DNA of 64,000 nt, taken from contig CAJNDS010000402.1 of the NCBI GenBank assembly GCA_905221605.1, positions 701,818 to 765,817 of the forward strand, read 5' to 3'. The position numbers and the translations under genes are program-made. The notes beneath the pieces are model-generated. The model did no database searches. It worked only from the letters and a program-made list of their open reading frames with translations, and had not been told where the DNA came from. This DNA is from Symbiodinium natans (Eukaryota; Sar; Dinophyceae; Suessiales; Symbiodiniaceae). This document shows, piece by piece, positions 47,801-60,663 of this stretch. Positions within the stretch are counted from its first letter, which is position 1, and each line of letters opens with the position of its first letter.

Positions 47801-50800
47801 AGAAGGAAAAGGAAGATGCCTGACCGCAAAAACATTGTGTTTTGTGATCTCGTGAGCAGCTGAGATGGAAGGATAAGATGTCTGCTCTTAATCAAGTACT
47901 GGCGCACTATTTCGGAAACCTTCGCCCTGCATCCAGACACCACAGCCCAGGACAAGAAAGGTGGAAAGTCTGTTTACGATGACGTCTCAGAGAAAAAGAA
48001 GAAGTCTGACACGGACCCAACCTACTCGGAGAACATGAAGCTGTCGATCAAGATCATGGAACGTGCCTTGCTTTGAACTGCCACCTAAGGATCAGATGCC
48101 CGTCGCGAGTTCCTGACCTCCGGTTTCAGCATGGGTTTTGAGAAAGGTGGCACCCATTGCTGATTCCGCACGACCTGAAGTCACCGAGCCAGCTAGACAT
48201 GTCTTGGCCTTCATTGGTTAATGTAGGACGCTCTCTAGAATTCTTGCCCCCAAACAGTTTGAGAGTTTGGAAAGGCTACAGGTACTCTCCAGGCATCTCC
48301 AGGCGAGTCACGGCCGACTGAAGGATGAGGAATTGGATCAGAAGCAACAAAGGGATTTGGAAGGAATGAAGAGGTCAGTAAGACAGGAAATCACACCTTG
48401 TAGATCTCCATACACAGGCAAATGAGGGCATGGACCCTCACCAGGATGTCAGAGTGTGCGACTTTAAGCACTTGTTCACCCCATGTGCTTCCACAACTGA
48501 CATCCAGCTTAGAGCACACGCTGAAGTGGCGCGTGCACTTGCAGCGGCATGGTGCGTCATTTTGTCTAAGGTATGGTGAACCAAAATGCCGAGAACGAGG
48601 TCTACCATGACTTCAAGCATCCAAACTGTGTGATTAGCATGGTTGTGGTTCCAGGTGGATAAGCTTGGCAAACCAGCCTCACAGGTACTGTATAGCAGCA
48701 GCACAAAGAATTGACACCCTAGCTCACACTTTCAGGCATAGCGCAGCCGGGCAATCTCAGCTTGTTGGCAAATCAGCCAAGCCTCTTGGACCAAGGTATT
48801 GGGAAGACCGCAGCGACGAATTCCGTGACGGTGGCTGGACCCAAACAAAGAAAGGAGCGACATAAGTTGTAACACAGCAAATTCCGATGAACCTTGAAGC
48901 AACTCAGGGCATATTTCCCAACATCGGATGGTTTCCAACCTGATGACCCCCTCAAGAGTGTACTGTGCCCGTTAAGCATGAGTAGCCCACGCAGCGTGCA
49001 CTACATGACTATGTACAGAAGCTCCCGCCCATATCTTTTGCAACAAAACATAAGAAACCAAGCATATGGCTGAGCAAAAAAACACGCCGAGGTGAAGGCA
49101 CGCTGCTACCGCTCTGGCGCTTCTCCTCGGAGAAGGCCAAGAAGAAGCAGGCGCCAAACATGCCCAACCGAGAATTATCGAGAATCAAACATAGACTCCG
49201 CTGCACGCCCACAGTCGTGAAGAAGCTGTGCCACGCACCAGTTAAACAAGGAGCTTCATGCAGACAATGAAGTTGCATAGAGTTACATATGCAAGGAGTG
49301 GCCAGTTGATCAGGGGCTGACAGGTTGTATCCAACACACCGCACGTTTCTCCCAAGATCTCAGGTGACCTGCATTAAGTGGAACCCACACTACAGCGACT
49401 TGTGCGCGGTTGGTTTCGGCTCGTATGACTTCATGCGACAAGGGACTGGTGTGATATGCGCCTTGTCTGAACAAACAGATTGACATGCCAGGCTGCCAGG
49501 TTCCCATGCTTCCCTCTGAGATAGCGCGTCTAATGTATACAATTAGTATACAAGGTCCCTCTTTCCCTCTTCATGCGAAAGGCAGCCACAACAGAGCATG
49601 CAGCATCACGCAGTAGAAGCGGATAGACGGCAAACTCCGAACACAAGCAGCCGCGACTCAGGCTGCTATTCCTTGAAGAACACACGATTCCCCGAGTATG
49701 TCTTCAACACAGATGCAGGTGTTTGCTCTTTGGCCGCTCGGCAACCAAGGACGACAGTCTTGTGAGCCTGCTGGGCCGCCACACGCATCGGACATCCACG
49801 CACACACAATATGCACAAACCGACTTGGAGAATCCACACCAGCAAAGCATGTGCGATGATATCCGAGATGTGTGAAGTCCAGAATCCAAGGACTGGCATC
49901 CAGCTCACCCGGCGGTCCTTGCCGTGGGACTGTACGATGGCACAGTCCTAGTTTACGACGTCCGTGCCCGCACAAAGAAGCCCATATACCAGACTCTTAT
50001 CCGAAGATGTCGGTGCATGCAGGATTAGGATCAGGTCAGTGATGAGCTTACGCGTTGTTCACAGCACAGGGCCCAGGTGGAAACGGTGTTTTTGGATTCC
50101 TGCTCAATCCTGCACTATATCTGAGGAGTACTGTGCGCACCAACAAGCACACAGATCCGGTTTGGGAGGCTGCTCTGACTGCGTGCTTGCAAACTACAAC
50201 ACGCCCATTCGTGTGAAGATCGCGCGTGCTTGCAGCGCTTGCTCCCCAGCCAGCAGCACTCAGCGCAGCAATCTGCTACCAGAAGAGTATGCATCGGTGG
50301 CTTCATCAAGTTGAACTAGTGGAGCTGTCAGCACGCTCAGCTGATGCAATGCCCACTTGCCGTGACAAGTTTCAAGTGGTTGGAAAGTGTGACAGCGGAG
50401 TCCTGGAGGTTGCTTAAGCATGCCTGCAGGTGCGATGGAACAACGACGAGTCCACCGGCGCGCTCAACTTCTATTCGATCTCTTCGGATGGTCGGGTGTC
50501 CAACTGGTCGCCCGTCTGGGAGTGCCAGGGGCGAAAGTGCGACTTTCAGGGTCACCCGAGAGCTGGGCCACCGGCTCAGGCGGGTGACTGGAGACTCTTC
50601 GGAGAACACGTCATGCCGTGATGTATTCTTCCCTGAAAGCCCTGATATCGCATACATCGACAGTCAAACCATGTCAAACCTCTGCAATCTTTTATTTTGA
50701 CGCTAGGCCCTAGGCTTTTCAGACGCAAACCGAGGTTCTTGTTGAAGAACAAGCTGGAGAGTGAGGAGGTCATGGAGCTGCCACTCAGCGGCAAAATCAG

Positions 50801-53800
50801 TACGGCTCAGACCTGGGTAATTCCCCGCAGAGAGCTCGCTATGCTTCGCTGCTACGGTCAGATCACAAGAAGCCCGGAAGTTGGCTCCTCACACACAGCA
50901 TGCAACAAATAATGACAAGCTCAATGCAGCTTGCCGGCCAACGGAGGAAGCTGATGGGTAGCCCCGGTGTCGGTGAGGAGGTGCGGCGGACGATTTTGCT
51001 TTCGGTAGAAGCTATGCGGGCCGCCCCGACATCTGATAAGGAACTGGCTTATTCTAACCTCCCAGCTTCTGACCAAACCCCTCTTTAGTTCAGAGTTGTA
51101 GGATGCTGTTGACATCTTTTGACGGCACCAGGGAGTTCAGCCAGGCCAGCAGTGAAGCTTAAGGCTTGAGGCCAGGAAGATGCAGCACAACTGCTGCTGG
51201 CAGGTTTCGTTCGTCGTGTGCAGCGTGTGCAAATCAATGCTAAGTAGCCAGCTCCAGGACGAGACATCGCTGGCTGGCTTGGCTGGTGGACTTTGTCACT
51301 TCGACCTTGATGCAGTAGGGGTTTGTGGCATGCAATTGCAGGCTTCGCTCAGGCACTGGATGAGCATTCGGGTAGTCGGGGGGGGGGGGGGGGGTGGGTA
51401 TAGTGTTTCTGTTATAGCAAACGATCCGGTCGAACTGACCTGACATTTTAAGTAGACCCCAGCATCTTGGCATTTCGGCCACTACGTGCCCCAGGCTTTG
51501 ATTTCCACACGCATAGCGATCACAGCCACCTCTTCCTCGTGGGCACAGAGGAAGGACGCATCCACAAGTGCTCGAAGGCTTCGGGGCGCAGTCGCTGCTA
51601 ACATGTCTCAGATGACACGCCTCCGCGTGGAGAGCGGTTACACACAGACTGCCCACGACTGCTTTCTGCTCGTTCGTAGGGGAGCCATGGCTTGGGACCC
51701 ATCATTGTACCATATTGTACCTAGATGGTAGGGCGTTGACAGCACTGACAATGAAGCGTTTTTTGCCACATGTTCGTGCCTCTGCTTAGCACTTGAGGAG
51801 TGGCTGATATATTTACTGCTCGCCCTCTTTTGTCAGGCCTTCAGTGGCCAGTACCTGGAGACCTATGAGGGCCACACCATGGCAGTGTATAGCGTCCGCT
51901 GGAACCCGCTTCCTTGACTTAAGAAGAGCTTGCAGATTTGACTTTTTAGGCTGTTGTAGCAAGTGGTTTGTCTACGGTGCCGTGGCGAATTGAACACGGT
52001 TGACAGGATGTTGCTTCTGAGTATAGTCCCCCGCGCGCAAGAATCGAACTCGCTAGAGACGCTAGTCTGCGCCAAGGTTCCACGAGAAGATTTTCATTTC
52101 GGCTTCTGCTGACTGGAGCCATGGTAGCAGTAGTGAGGGGGAGCACGGAATGGCTGCAAAGCGCCTTGATGTTCGGCACCTTTGGTGATTAGCAGCAAGC
52201 CTTGCGCCGAGATCGCGTCGTACCCCGCCAGGACAGTGAAGCTGTGGAACCATGAGAACCGATTTGCGATACTGTCCTTCGACCTTTCTCAGGACCCGGC
52301 CTTACCCAACCGCTCTTTGCGACAGTTGTATTGCGCAGTTTTAGCTGGTAACTGCATAGTTTGTGATGACCTTTCAGTTTCATGAGCCCTTGGGCCCTTA
52401 ATATGGTCCCTAACCTCATTTAAGCGGTTCTGATGTATGGCCCCTTAACTTGTGTAGGGTATATAAGCAGTATATAAGGGGACCCTTTGAACCATTTAAG
52501 TACCCTTAGGCTCACAGGTGTGACATCTTAGCCGTGTGACCTTCACAATTGTTAGTCACAGGGGGAAGCGTTGCAATAGTCAGTATTTTCCACTTGGAAG
52601 CGGCAACTCCCCCCCGTTCTGTTTCGCCAGGCAATTGGCGATGTTGCCTGGGCGCCATACTCGTCGACCACATTTGCTGCCATCACATCCGAGCTTGGGC
52701 TGGGTCCTGTTTGTTGATTTTTGATATTTTTGGTCCTTGAGGACTCTTTTGATTTGCGCAGCTTCCGAGGGTTTAGCCAAGCCAGGGCTTGCTGTATCAA
52801 GGGATGGACTTCGACACGTCCCGCTCGCGCTCCCTCTCGTTCTCTCTTCTCTCGTGTTTTACTGCTACAATCCTTTGATTAAGGATGGCGCTGGCGGTTC
52901 TACCTCTGGCGTGGTGCATATATACGACGCTGGGACTGCCGATGCCATGTGGAGTCATGCTGATTCAAGATAAGTGTGGAGAGGTTGCGGCAGGACAGGA
53001 AGTAGCCGAACAATTCCGCCTGTCAGCGCGTGTGGGGAAAGCAGGCAGCAGGAAAGGTTACCCACCAAATCGGCCCGCAGTTTGTCAGACCGACTCCTAA
53101 GGACCTGTCAGTCAATCGCAACGAGCACATTTGTGCACAGAAGGCTTGAGTGCTGGTCATCTTCGCACGTGCATGAGGGATGCAGAAGAGGAAAGGATAT
53201 GCAACTGCTTTGTTTCTTGCCGTGATTGGGTTTGTTAGCTTGCCCCTGCCGTTCGAAAGACTGTCGTCCTCTGCGCTGCACAAGCAGTAGACAAGCGGCA
53301 TCTCAAATCTGACGGGCAAACCCGCCTGGATCATGGTGTTGTGTTCCAACCTGCTTTGTGGAATTCTGTGCTAGGTTCTGTGTTCTTTGAAGGTGGTGAA
53401 GCGGGCGAAGCTCACGCACGTGGCATTTAGCAGCAGCGAGCCCATCATTATCGTCGGTGCCTGTGCTCATACATACTGAACGCTTGAACATAAACTACCT
53501 TCAGACTGCTCTTTTGCTTTGTAAGGGCCACACTATAGTATGTCACGCTCAATTCCATTCATCCTCAGTAGCCGTGATCAGAAAAAGTGCATCCCTGCAC
53601 GAAGCTCCAGTGATCTGCCCTACAAGTCTGTGAGGAGTGCATTGGGCCGATCCGCGCTTGACGCAAAACTGACCTCAAACCCAGACGCCAGAAGATGGTG
53701 AAGTCATATGGATGGAATGTGCACTACAGGTGACGATCGTGGCGGAGTCAACACGCTGAAGTTGTCCCCGAACCTTCGCATTGGAGTGGTCAGGAGCAAA

Positions 53801-54033
53801 CCACCGGAATGACTTGCTTTCGATGGCTGGACTGCCTCTGCTTTAAACATTACTAGGACTATCACCCATCCAAGCCACGTGGCAGGACGGAGGACACCGA
53901 TCCCAACCTCACAGACATGGACCTCCAGCTTCAAAAGATGGAGCACTTGCAACTTGTGCAGCACAGGATTGTGCATTTCCGGGCTGCCAATATTCAGGCC
54001 TTACTCCTGTCTGCTTGGGTCGTGTTGCTCTGA
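44888..54033 (+). CDS. DNAI1-like: Axonemal outer-arm dynein intermediate chain 1 (DNAI1/IC78 family)
   Basis: Intermediate chain that anchors outer-arm dynein and carries WD40 repeats; acts in the flagellum. Start ATG 44888 in a good context (MAPKAAPK), GT donor at 44912. Exons: 45495-45556, 45627-~45665 (VRPDDQLPLEPED), ~45957-45999, 46233-46322, 46578-~46683, 46966-~47028 (NQFNFSERAAQ), 47542-47608 (QWEIFDQYMADIEAAK), 47800-47820, 47951-48062, 48571-48616, 48796-48830, 49098-49150 (TLLPLWRFSSEKAKK), 49364-49448 (WNPHYSDLCAVGFGSYDFMR), 49662-49732, 49891-49991 (AVGLYDGTVLVYDV), 50126-50168, 50430-50509 (LNFYSISSDGRVSNW), 50735-~50780, ~51255-51294, 51495-51577 (FLVGTEEGRIHKCSK), 51837-51907, 52077-52115, 52232-52292 (TVKLWNHE), 52631-~52691 (GDVAWAPYSSTTFAA), ~52870-52928 (GVVHIYD), 53393-53456 (LTHVAFSSSEPIIIVG), 53730-~53785 (LKLSPNLR), ~53891-54033. 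Order and spacing follow the animal and algal proteins throughout. Nineteen introns are solved: 11 GC, 5 GT, 3 GA. Internal joins at 46683-46966, 47820-47951, 50780-51255 and 52691-53393 are incomplete, and the true C-terminus may differ. Confidence 0.92.
51378..51394. repeat. Poly-G tract (17 G) inside an intron
   Basis: Lies within the GT-AG intron 51295-51494 of the dynein intermediate chain gene, so the transcript would carry it. Confidence 0.95.
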
Positions 54034-56010
54034 TGTGTCCGTATGCCGTTTATGACAAAGCAGTGCGCAGTTCCGTATCGGATGACGCAGAGATACCAGA
54101 TGGCACATGTTTCCACAGTCAGCGGCAACAGGCATGGAGCTGTTGCACTCTATAAGTGCTATAATTAGTGGGAAGGGTGCGAGTCCGAAAGCGATTGGCT
54201 TGTCTGAGCTTTTGAAGCTCGTGGCAGTCGCCCGAGAGGCGACTTGACTCCTCCTCCACGCAAAATCTACACAGAGGATTCTTTCATTCAGCCCCCTAAG
54301 TTGGTAGCATCGGCGGGAGAACCTGATACATCCCTGACCTCCTGAGTTTACTGAGCTATAGAGCTGAGCTTTCTGACGGACCTTGCCCGAGCTTCCTGAA
54401 CTAAGGCTCGAAATGGTCACGGAAACGAAGACCAGCTGATCAAGATGGATGGTCGAAATGGATTGCATCAGTCATACTGCCCCCTAGTTGGCGCAATATC
54501 AGCTATTCGCCAATTAAATATTTAGATAGCTAAAGCGCATGATACGTCAGCATGCGCCTACTAGATGGCAAATGCTTTTTCACATGTTATTCAAAAAGCT
54601 GTTGGTGTCAGCAGCTGTTGGCCCTAGTGCCTGAGTCTGACTGTGAAAAAACCAGACACAGCCGACGATTTGCCCCCACTCGCAATCACTCTGGGCAGCC
54701 ACACAATTCGTCATGAGCGTACAAGGACAAACTTTGCTTCTAGTTGTAATGTAGCGAAAATAGTTCTGGGGTTTTCTGGGTGCAGCAGCAGGTGGGCTCT
54801 TTGCCATAAAGGAGATAGTTCTATTTACGTGCACTTGGCTTTGCATGCTTGGATATGGGTTTGGCAGCGAAGGCAACCAGCGTAACCACCCAAGAAACTT
54901 GAGCACACGTAGAGGAAACCGGAATTACGAGGACCGTGGCATAGGCCTACATGCCATTCGGTGTGGTCGGTAATTATATCCATGAACCAGGTGTGAGTTC
55001 GTGAGCACGCAGCTTCTCTTTTTATGAGCCACTGTAAAAGTATGTTCTGCGCAGTCGACTCGAGCCACTTTGCATGGCCTGGCCGAAGCTGCCTCCATGC
55101 AAAGAAGCTGGCACACAGGGCGAGTGGCCGAACGATGTAGCATAGCAAGCAAGGCAGAACTATGCCTCATGGAGCTGGCACTTCGCACAGACATACTAGT
55201 CTAGGCTTCAGAGGTTACACTGACAGACTCTAGCCACGTAATACAAAGCCCAGGTACATTAGGCATGGCTTCAAGAAAGCACAAGGATGTGAATTTGGCC
55301 TCGCCCAAACACCCTCAACCTGCAAGGCACAACACAAAGATGAGATGAGCATGGGTTTTGCATCTGTTAGCGCCAAGTCCTTTGCTAAGCAACACAGCAA
55401 TGAAGTGCGCAATTCCGAGGCCTTGCAGTTCCAGTGCTTTTGCGCGCTTGAACCAACTTAAACCTACTTCTGTAAAACGTGTGATTGCGCTTGCCGGCTA
55501 CCTTTCGAGTTCAATTGTGCAAACGGTACGCAAAGTAGCGAAGCGGCACCAATCTGCAAATGCAAGGGGCCTTTGCCTTTGGGCGGCCCCGTGCCGAAGA
55601 GGCACTCTACAATCCACCGAAACATCAGGGAAACGAAATAGGTAAAGCCTAGAGTAAAGCACTGAGCAAGACATGCTTTCGTACTGACCATGGCAACTCG
55701 CGTAGCCCTGTTACAGCACATACACGGTTGGTGCTGGATGTTTCACCTGCATCTGCTGCATCTGCTGCATGCTGCCGCTTCGACCCTCTCAAAGAAGTTG
55801 GCGAACAGGACTCCGAACTCTGTTGAGTTGCGGGTGTGAGGGGCATGCGTTGGTTGAGGTTGTTGAGTTGCTGCCTGAAGACTGCGCAGAGTTATAATGC
55901 TCTTCAGAACAGTCCATCTTGGAGCAGATTGCCCGTACTGACCTGGTCTCAATAGTCTAGAGGCTGCGTAGTGGCTGTGCGCACAATGCAAGAATGGAAT
56001 CAGCGAGAAC
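54034..56010. other. No gene assignable
   Basis: A 155-codon antisense frame (54001-54468) and part of a 251-codon antisense frame (55743-56498) are open but show no domain, and all recognisable genes are on the other strand. I see no repeat of note. Confidence 0.4.
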
Positions 56011-56019
56011 CATTCATCT

Positions 56020-56100
56020 GGCCTGTTCTTCACGAGGACCTTTAGCCGGATCCTCCCGCCCTGCGCCCTCGTCGAATTTGTTCGCGGATGCCAGACGCAG
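56020..56100 (+). CDS. Coding-like exon, unassigned
   Basis: One + frame reads FFTRTFSRILPPCALVEFVR then GCQTQK. A GTAAGT-type donor follows near 56101. The family is unknown; another + frame is also open here, so the reading is uncertain. Confidence 0.25.
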
Positions 56101-56442
56101 AAAATCGGTAAGTCCAAGCAACTGGTCAGTGGCGGGTAGGGGTCTACAGCTGCAGAGTAATAGAAATAAGGTTTTTGCAAAGTCAGAGTGCTTGAGTAGC
56201 TTTTGCACTGGATGCATGAGTTCCTCAAAATGGCGTAGTCGCAAAGTGCAATGACACCATGGGCGCTTTTTGTGAGGTGTCCTTGGGAGATGACCACTTT
56301 ATGCCGCTGCCTTTTTGATGCCCAGAAGTAGCTCTGAACACATGGTTCTGAAGTGTCCAGTTTTCTCAAACCGGGGATGCGCAATCTAATTGGCATTGTC
56401 ACCGCCCAGCAAAGAAGATCCACTCTGCCGACCTCAAGCGCA

Positions 56443-56550
56443 GCGTTGTTTCCACCCCTTTCGCATGCCATGGGACGGAAAGGAGACTTGGCCTTCAATG
56501 AGTTTCACCACTGTCTTATCGCTTGCGACACAGGGGGGCGTGCATGGGAA
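56443..56550 (+). CDS. Coding-like exon, weak EF-hand resemblance
   Basis: Reads MGRKGDLAFNEFHHCLIACD. The GDLAFNEF part resembles the second half of an EF-hand loop, but the first acidic residues are not visible. Confidence 0.2.
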
Positions 56551-57091
56551 GCGCGAATTATACATGTAGCTCCAATCTGAATGCGTGTAGCTGCATTTCT
56601 TGCGTTTGGAAATTGTTGAAGTGTTGCCAGCTAGCACATAGCGAAGTATATCGTCCATTGACATCTACAGAAACTGCTACGCACCAGAAACTTTTTCAGC
56701 CTCTGAGCCATCGTCGCGACAGGCCCATCACCTGGGGCACTTTGCGGGACAGTTTTCGGTTTGCTGGCCCTGCTGGCCAGGGCCTCAAGTGCCTTATAGT
56801 TGGGAGGGGGTTAGTTAGGCATCGGAAGCGAGTGTGAAACGAATTGCTCCGGGCTTGCTTTGTGAAATAATTTTTGCCCGGGTTGCTCCAATAGCATTAG
56901 GTCGGACCGGCAAGCTTGACGTTAAAAAGCATTCCCTTGGACTCTCGACGGCCGCCCTTAAGACAGCCCGCCAAACAATCGCTCAAGCAAACGAGGGTGG
57001 AACATGAACAAGCGTTGGTTGAATTCCACTCATTTTTCTGCATGTTTTTATATGCTATGACTACATGCTACATGCAATTGTGCTGTTTGAG

Positions 57092-57193
57092 GTAGCCTTG
57101 GCAATCTCCGCGCTTCTGGTGGTCGACCTCGCGCTCGACAGAACGGACTCTTCACGGCGCTTGCAGACAGAGGACACCGTGCAGAAGGGCAAG
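57092..57193 (+). CDS. Coding-like exon with a membrane segment
   Basis: An exact 34-codon exon between an AG|G acceptor (57090-57091) and a GT donor (57194). It reads VALAISALLVVDLALDR, a probable transmembrane helix, then TDSSRRLQTEDTVQKGK. The family is not recognised. Confidence 0.4.
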
Positions 57194-58653
57194 GTTCAAG
57201 TTTAACTCGTGGTGTTGCGCAGTTTCAGGCATCGAGCAGGCAGGATAACTGTAAATCAACATGAAGTGCCCTGCACCTGGTCTTCGGGCGATCAAGAGTC
57301 GCCTAGCAACTGGCGAGACTACTTAGTTCATACATTAATGACAGAACTTCCAGGAGCACCCCAAGCACCGACATGACATGCCGCCAGATAGAGTTCTCCG
57401 ATCCTGGAATCATGAAGCAGGACTGCGACAGCGAATCCCCCTCCCGAAAGTAGCAACGTTTGTCAACCTTTGTCTGAAAAAAGAGGGAAATATGAGTAAC
57501 AGTAGTAGCTGAATCAAAGAGCAAACAAAACGTTGTACCAAAAAAACAGAACTCGAACCCCGAAACCGAACCCGAATCCGCACCGGAACCTGCACACCGG
57601 AATCCCAGGGGGCGCTTCAGCAGTGCACTTGCTGCATAAGTCAGCGCAAAGAATTGAGAGACAGTGGAACAAAAGAATCTTTAGTCAGAACATAAACTTA
57701 CCAGAAGAGGCACCCACGCCTGAAAGGCTGAAACCCGAAAGGGGCAGCACCACCATGTGTAGGTCGGCGGCAGAGTGCTTGCCCAGAGCGCTTCCATTGG
57801 TTTGAAGAAAGGGCAGTACTGCCGCCAAATTATAGCTTAAGGCCAATCTTCTGAGCCTGAGCAACAGCATGTTTCATGTCACCAGGCCAGTTGAGCACTG
57901 ACAGAATCCCACATTTCCGCCCGAAGTTTCAGGAAATGAAAGTGGGAGCATGTCAGGACGATGATGGGGTGAGGTGGTACCACTTCACGAATGGCGGAAC
58001 CCTTTGGGTCGTGATCCTGCTAGGCCGGCCGTGGCAAGTCGTCGTAGTAGGAGCAGGGGAAAGTGCCGTTGCAGCTTTTCCGGCTCTTGCTGGTGTTGTC
58101 CATGTTGTCATATTGTTGTTGCTGTTGTGTTGCTCGTGTGCTTGCTACCTGTGGTGGTGAGGTAGCAGTGATGCAGTGGGTCATGAAGTTACATATTTCT
58201 TCGCTTCGGCGTGGCGACCATGATGCCATGTAGGAACCGTGGCGGTAGGAATTGTACCTAGTCTCACTCACCGTCTAACTCACCTGCACGCCCCATACTG
58301 GATAGTCTGTAGTTCAGTTCTGGGCGCATGGGAGGGCCACGTCACATTCATTCCCCCGCCCCCCGCACCAACCAGCCCCCTCACCGCCCCCCGCCCCCCC
58401 CCACCTGCTCAACCCCCCACGCAACAAGCTACCGTCATCCTGACAACATGCAGCAGCCCCCCAATGCTTGCTTCGGGGAGCGGACCCTTAAGTCGACACA
58501 AGATCCCAAATAAAAGCCCCTGATGTAGACCTACTGCTGTTGCCCTGAAAGCTAAAAAGTCCTTATCGGTGGTGGTGGTCAAGTTGTAGAGCTGACGGAG
58601 ATATGCAGGTGGCAGAAGGGATGTTGCACCTGATTTCATAGTTTTTGGTACAG

Positions 58654-58797
58654 GCCACTGCCTTGGACTCCCTCTGGCGGCACTGTACTGGCGCTGCTTC
58701 ATTCTGCCAACACACGAGAAGTTCCTTCCCCGAGATGTCAGCATTCCCCAAGAATTGACGGGGAAGTGGAAGTATGGCTCCTTGACACCAATCGGCC
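58654..58797 (+). CDS. Coding-like exon, possible membrane protein
   Basis: After the acceptor at 58652-58653 the frame reads HCLGLPLAALYWRCFILPTH then EKFLPRDVSIPQELTGKWKY: a hydrophobic helix and a polar tail. A Cys-rich hydrophobic piece on + at about 58975-59035 (GACGTCVCFLLCPCC) may belong to the same gene. Confidence 0.3.
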
Positions 58798-59498
58798 TAA
58801 CAAGTCCAGCAGCATCCGGCATAGCATGGGCCCAGAAGTTTTCAATTTGCCCACACGGACGCTGCGAATGAGCCCACACACACTCGTAGTTCCTTGCTTG
58901 TGCTTAGTGTGCCTGAGAAGTGTGCTTGGCCGAACTTTCTTCACTGATCTTCGATGTAGCTTTTTCTCAGGTCACTGGGAATTCTTCGGCGCCTGCGGAA
59001 CCTGCGTGTGCTTCCTGCTATGCCCTTGCTGTACAATGAGTGAGCATCCCGCCTAATTACCTTTGATCTCGAGGGTCTTGGGATTTGGGCGGTGTGAGAG
59101 GCATCAAATGGTATCAGCACCCATTTTTGCGACAACAGGTTTCGTCCTGCGAATACTAGAGGTAGCCACCTCGCAAGCATGAATTATATGAAGACAGGCC
59201 CAGGCTGAAACGCTGTGTCGCAAAGTAGCTCTGAAAGACCACCACCTGGAAGATTTCGGAGAATTGCTTTGAATGTACTGTGTGTGGCCAATGTAGCGAG
59301 GATCTACACAACTTGATTGGTAATCCACTGCAATCCCCGACAGGTAGGTCACTCCACCACACATCGGTATAGTCCGCAGTGGACCCTAATTTGCCCATTC
59401 CTAAACTGAGAGAGCAACAATCTGAGACACCTCCCGGGCAATCACAGCTGCTCTGACGAACCTGAATAATTCGTTCAATATTTCTTTGCTTCCACTAG

Positions 59499-59969
59499 GA
59501 GTTACTATCAGTCAGCAGCACAGACAGAACAAGAGTTTGGAGCTGTGGCACCCGAACGAAGGCGACTGCAGTACGCAGTGTTGTCAAGGTGAGAAAGGCC
59601 ATCAGGCGAATGCAAGAACATATAGCAGCATGTACATTGCAGTCGCCACGAATCTTACGTTGTGAATATAGTCATCTGTGCGAAGCCAGCCGCGCAAGTC
59701 TGTTGCGAGGTACTGGTACCGATCTGGACACCTACACGCCAGTTCACGAAACAGCCCAGAACATGTTGCAGGATGCCCTGGATGGCAGAGCCTTGGCTGC
59801 GGAAATGGTTTACTGTGTGCTTAGTACTGTGAAAGTGCGAGATCAGAAAGTTCATCGATCGATGAGAGCGATGTGGCCAGGTCAGGGCGCCCTGGATATC
59901 TTAACGTTAAGACCGCAAACTTTGCTAGCACCAGCAAAATCCCAAAAACACTTCGCTTGGATCATGTGA
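59499..59969 (+). CDS. Coding-like exons, unassigned
   Basis: Exon 59499-59588 (SYYQSAAQTEQEFGAVAPER then RRLQYAVLSR) ends at a GT donor. A second stretch from about 59710 reads GTGTDLDTYTPVHETAQNML then QDALDGRALAAEMV and stays open to 59969. Both look translated; their connection is not solved. Confidence 0.35.
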   Translation, partial: ELLSVSSTDRTRVWSCGTRTKATAVRSVVKVRKAIRRMQEHIAACTLQSPRILRCEYSHLCEASRASLLRGTGTDLDTYTPVHETAQNMLQDALDGRALAAEMVYCVLSTVKVRDQKVHRSMRAMWPGQGALDILTLRPQTLLAPAKSQKHFAWIM

Positions 59970-60663
59970 AGCGACCGCCTACTCTACCAAACCTTCCCAA
60001 ACTCCGAATGTCTTATTTAAGGGGACAGATCCCTCCAAATTGCAACGTTGCAAACTCCAGGAATGGGATCCATAACGCAGGCCCGGAACCCATGATTCCT
60101 GAAACGTAAGTTACCCCAGCCAAAGCTGAGTGCTTCAGAAGCACTACAGTCCCAAGATCCCGCTTTGAGCTCTTTGTGGTGCGTCATCAGACATGTGAGG
60201 CAATTATCAAGCCCCAAGTCAATGGAATAAGTGCACACGACAACATTGTCATCCCGTGGCCTGAGGGTACCCCGAAATTCACAATGCTGAGTCCCAGGTG
60301 AAAAGAAACAAGTGCTGCACGTCATGGGGGGTATCACCTCTGGGCCGGGGTATATAACCTAAGCCAATGGTTTCTTCAACAGCGCGCGCCAGCACGGCAC
60401 GGCAACCCAACAAAACTGCTGGGTTGAGAATTGGGCTCCGTCGGAGAGCGGAGGGGCCGGGAACAGAGGCTTGCATGATGCTGCACTTGGGGCCCCAGTT
60501 GAGAAGAGCCAAGCCACTCGTCCCAAAGCTTGTCCGCAGATTTTTCATGGGCTGCTGCGGCTTCTGCCTGCTGCAGGAAGCCATGAGCTTCCCGTCCTCC
60601 ATTTTTTGTTTCCAGCGGGTTTGTCATGTCCCTTTGTAGCATCTTGATAATCTTGGCACCCAC

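Noticed and set aside
55743-56498. A 251-codon frame on the - strand
   Set aside because: No domain or motif, composition unlike a globular protein at several points, and opposite to all supported genes. Probably chance.
57940-58015. A fourth WW domain (DDDGVRWYHFTNGGTLW)
   Set aside because: The first Trp and the closing Pro are not in register and no intron reading restores them.
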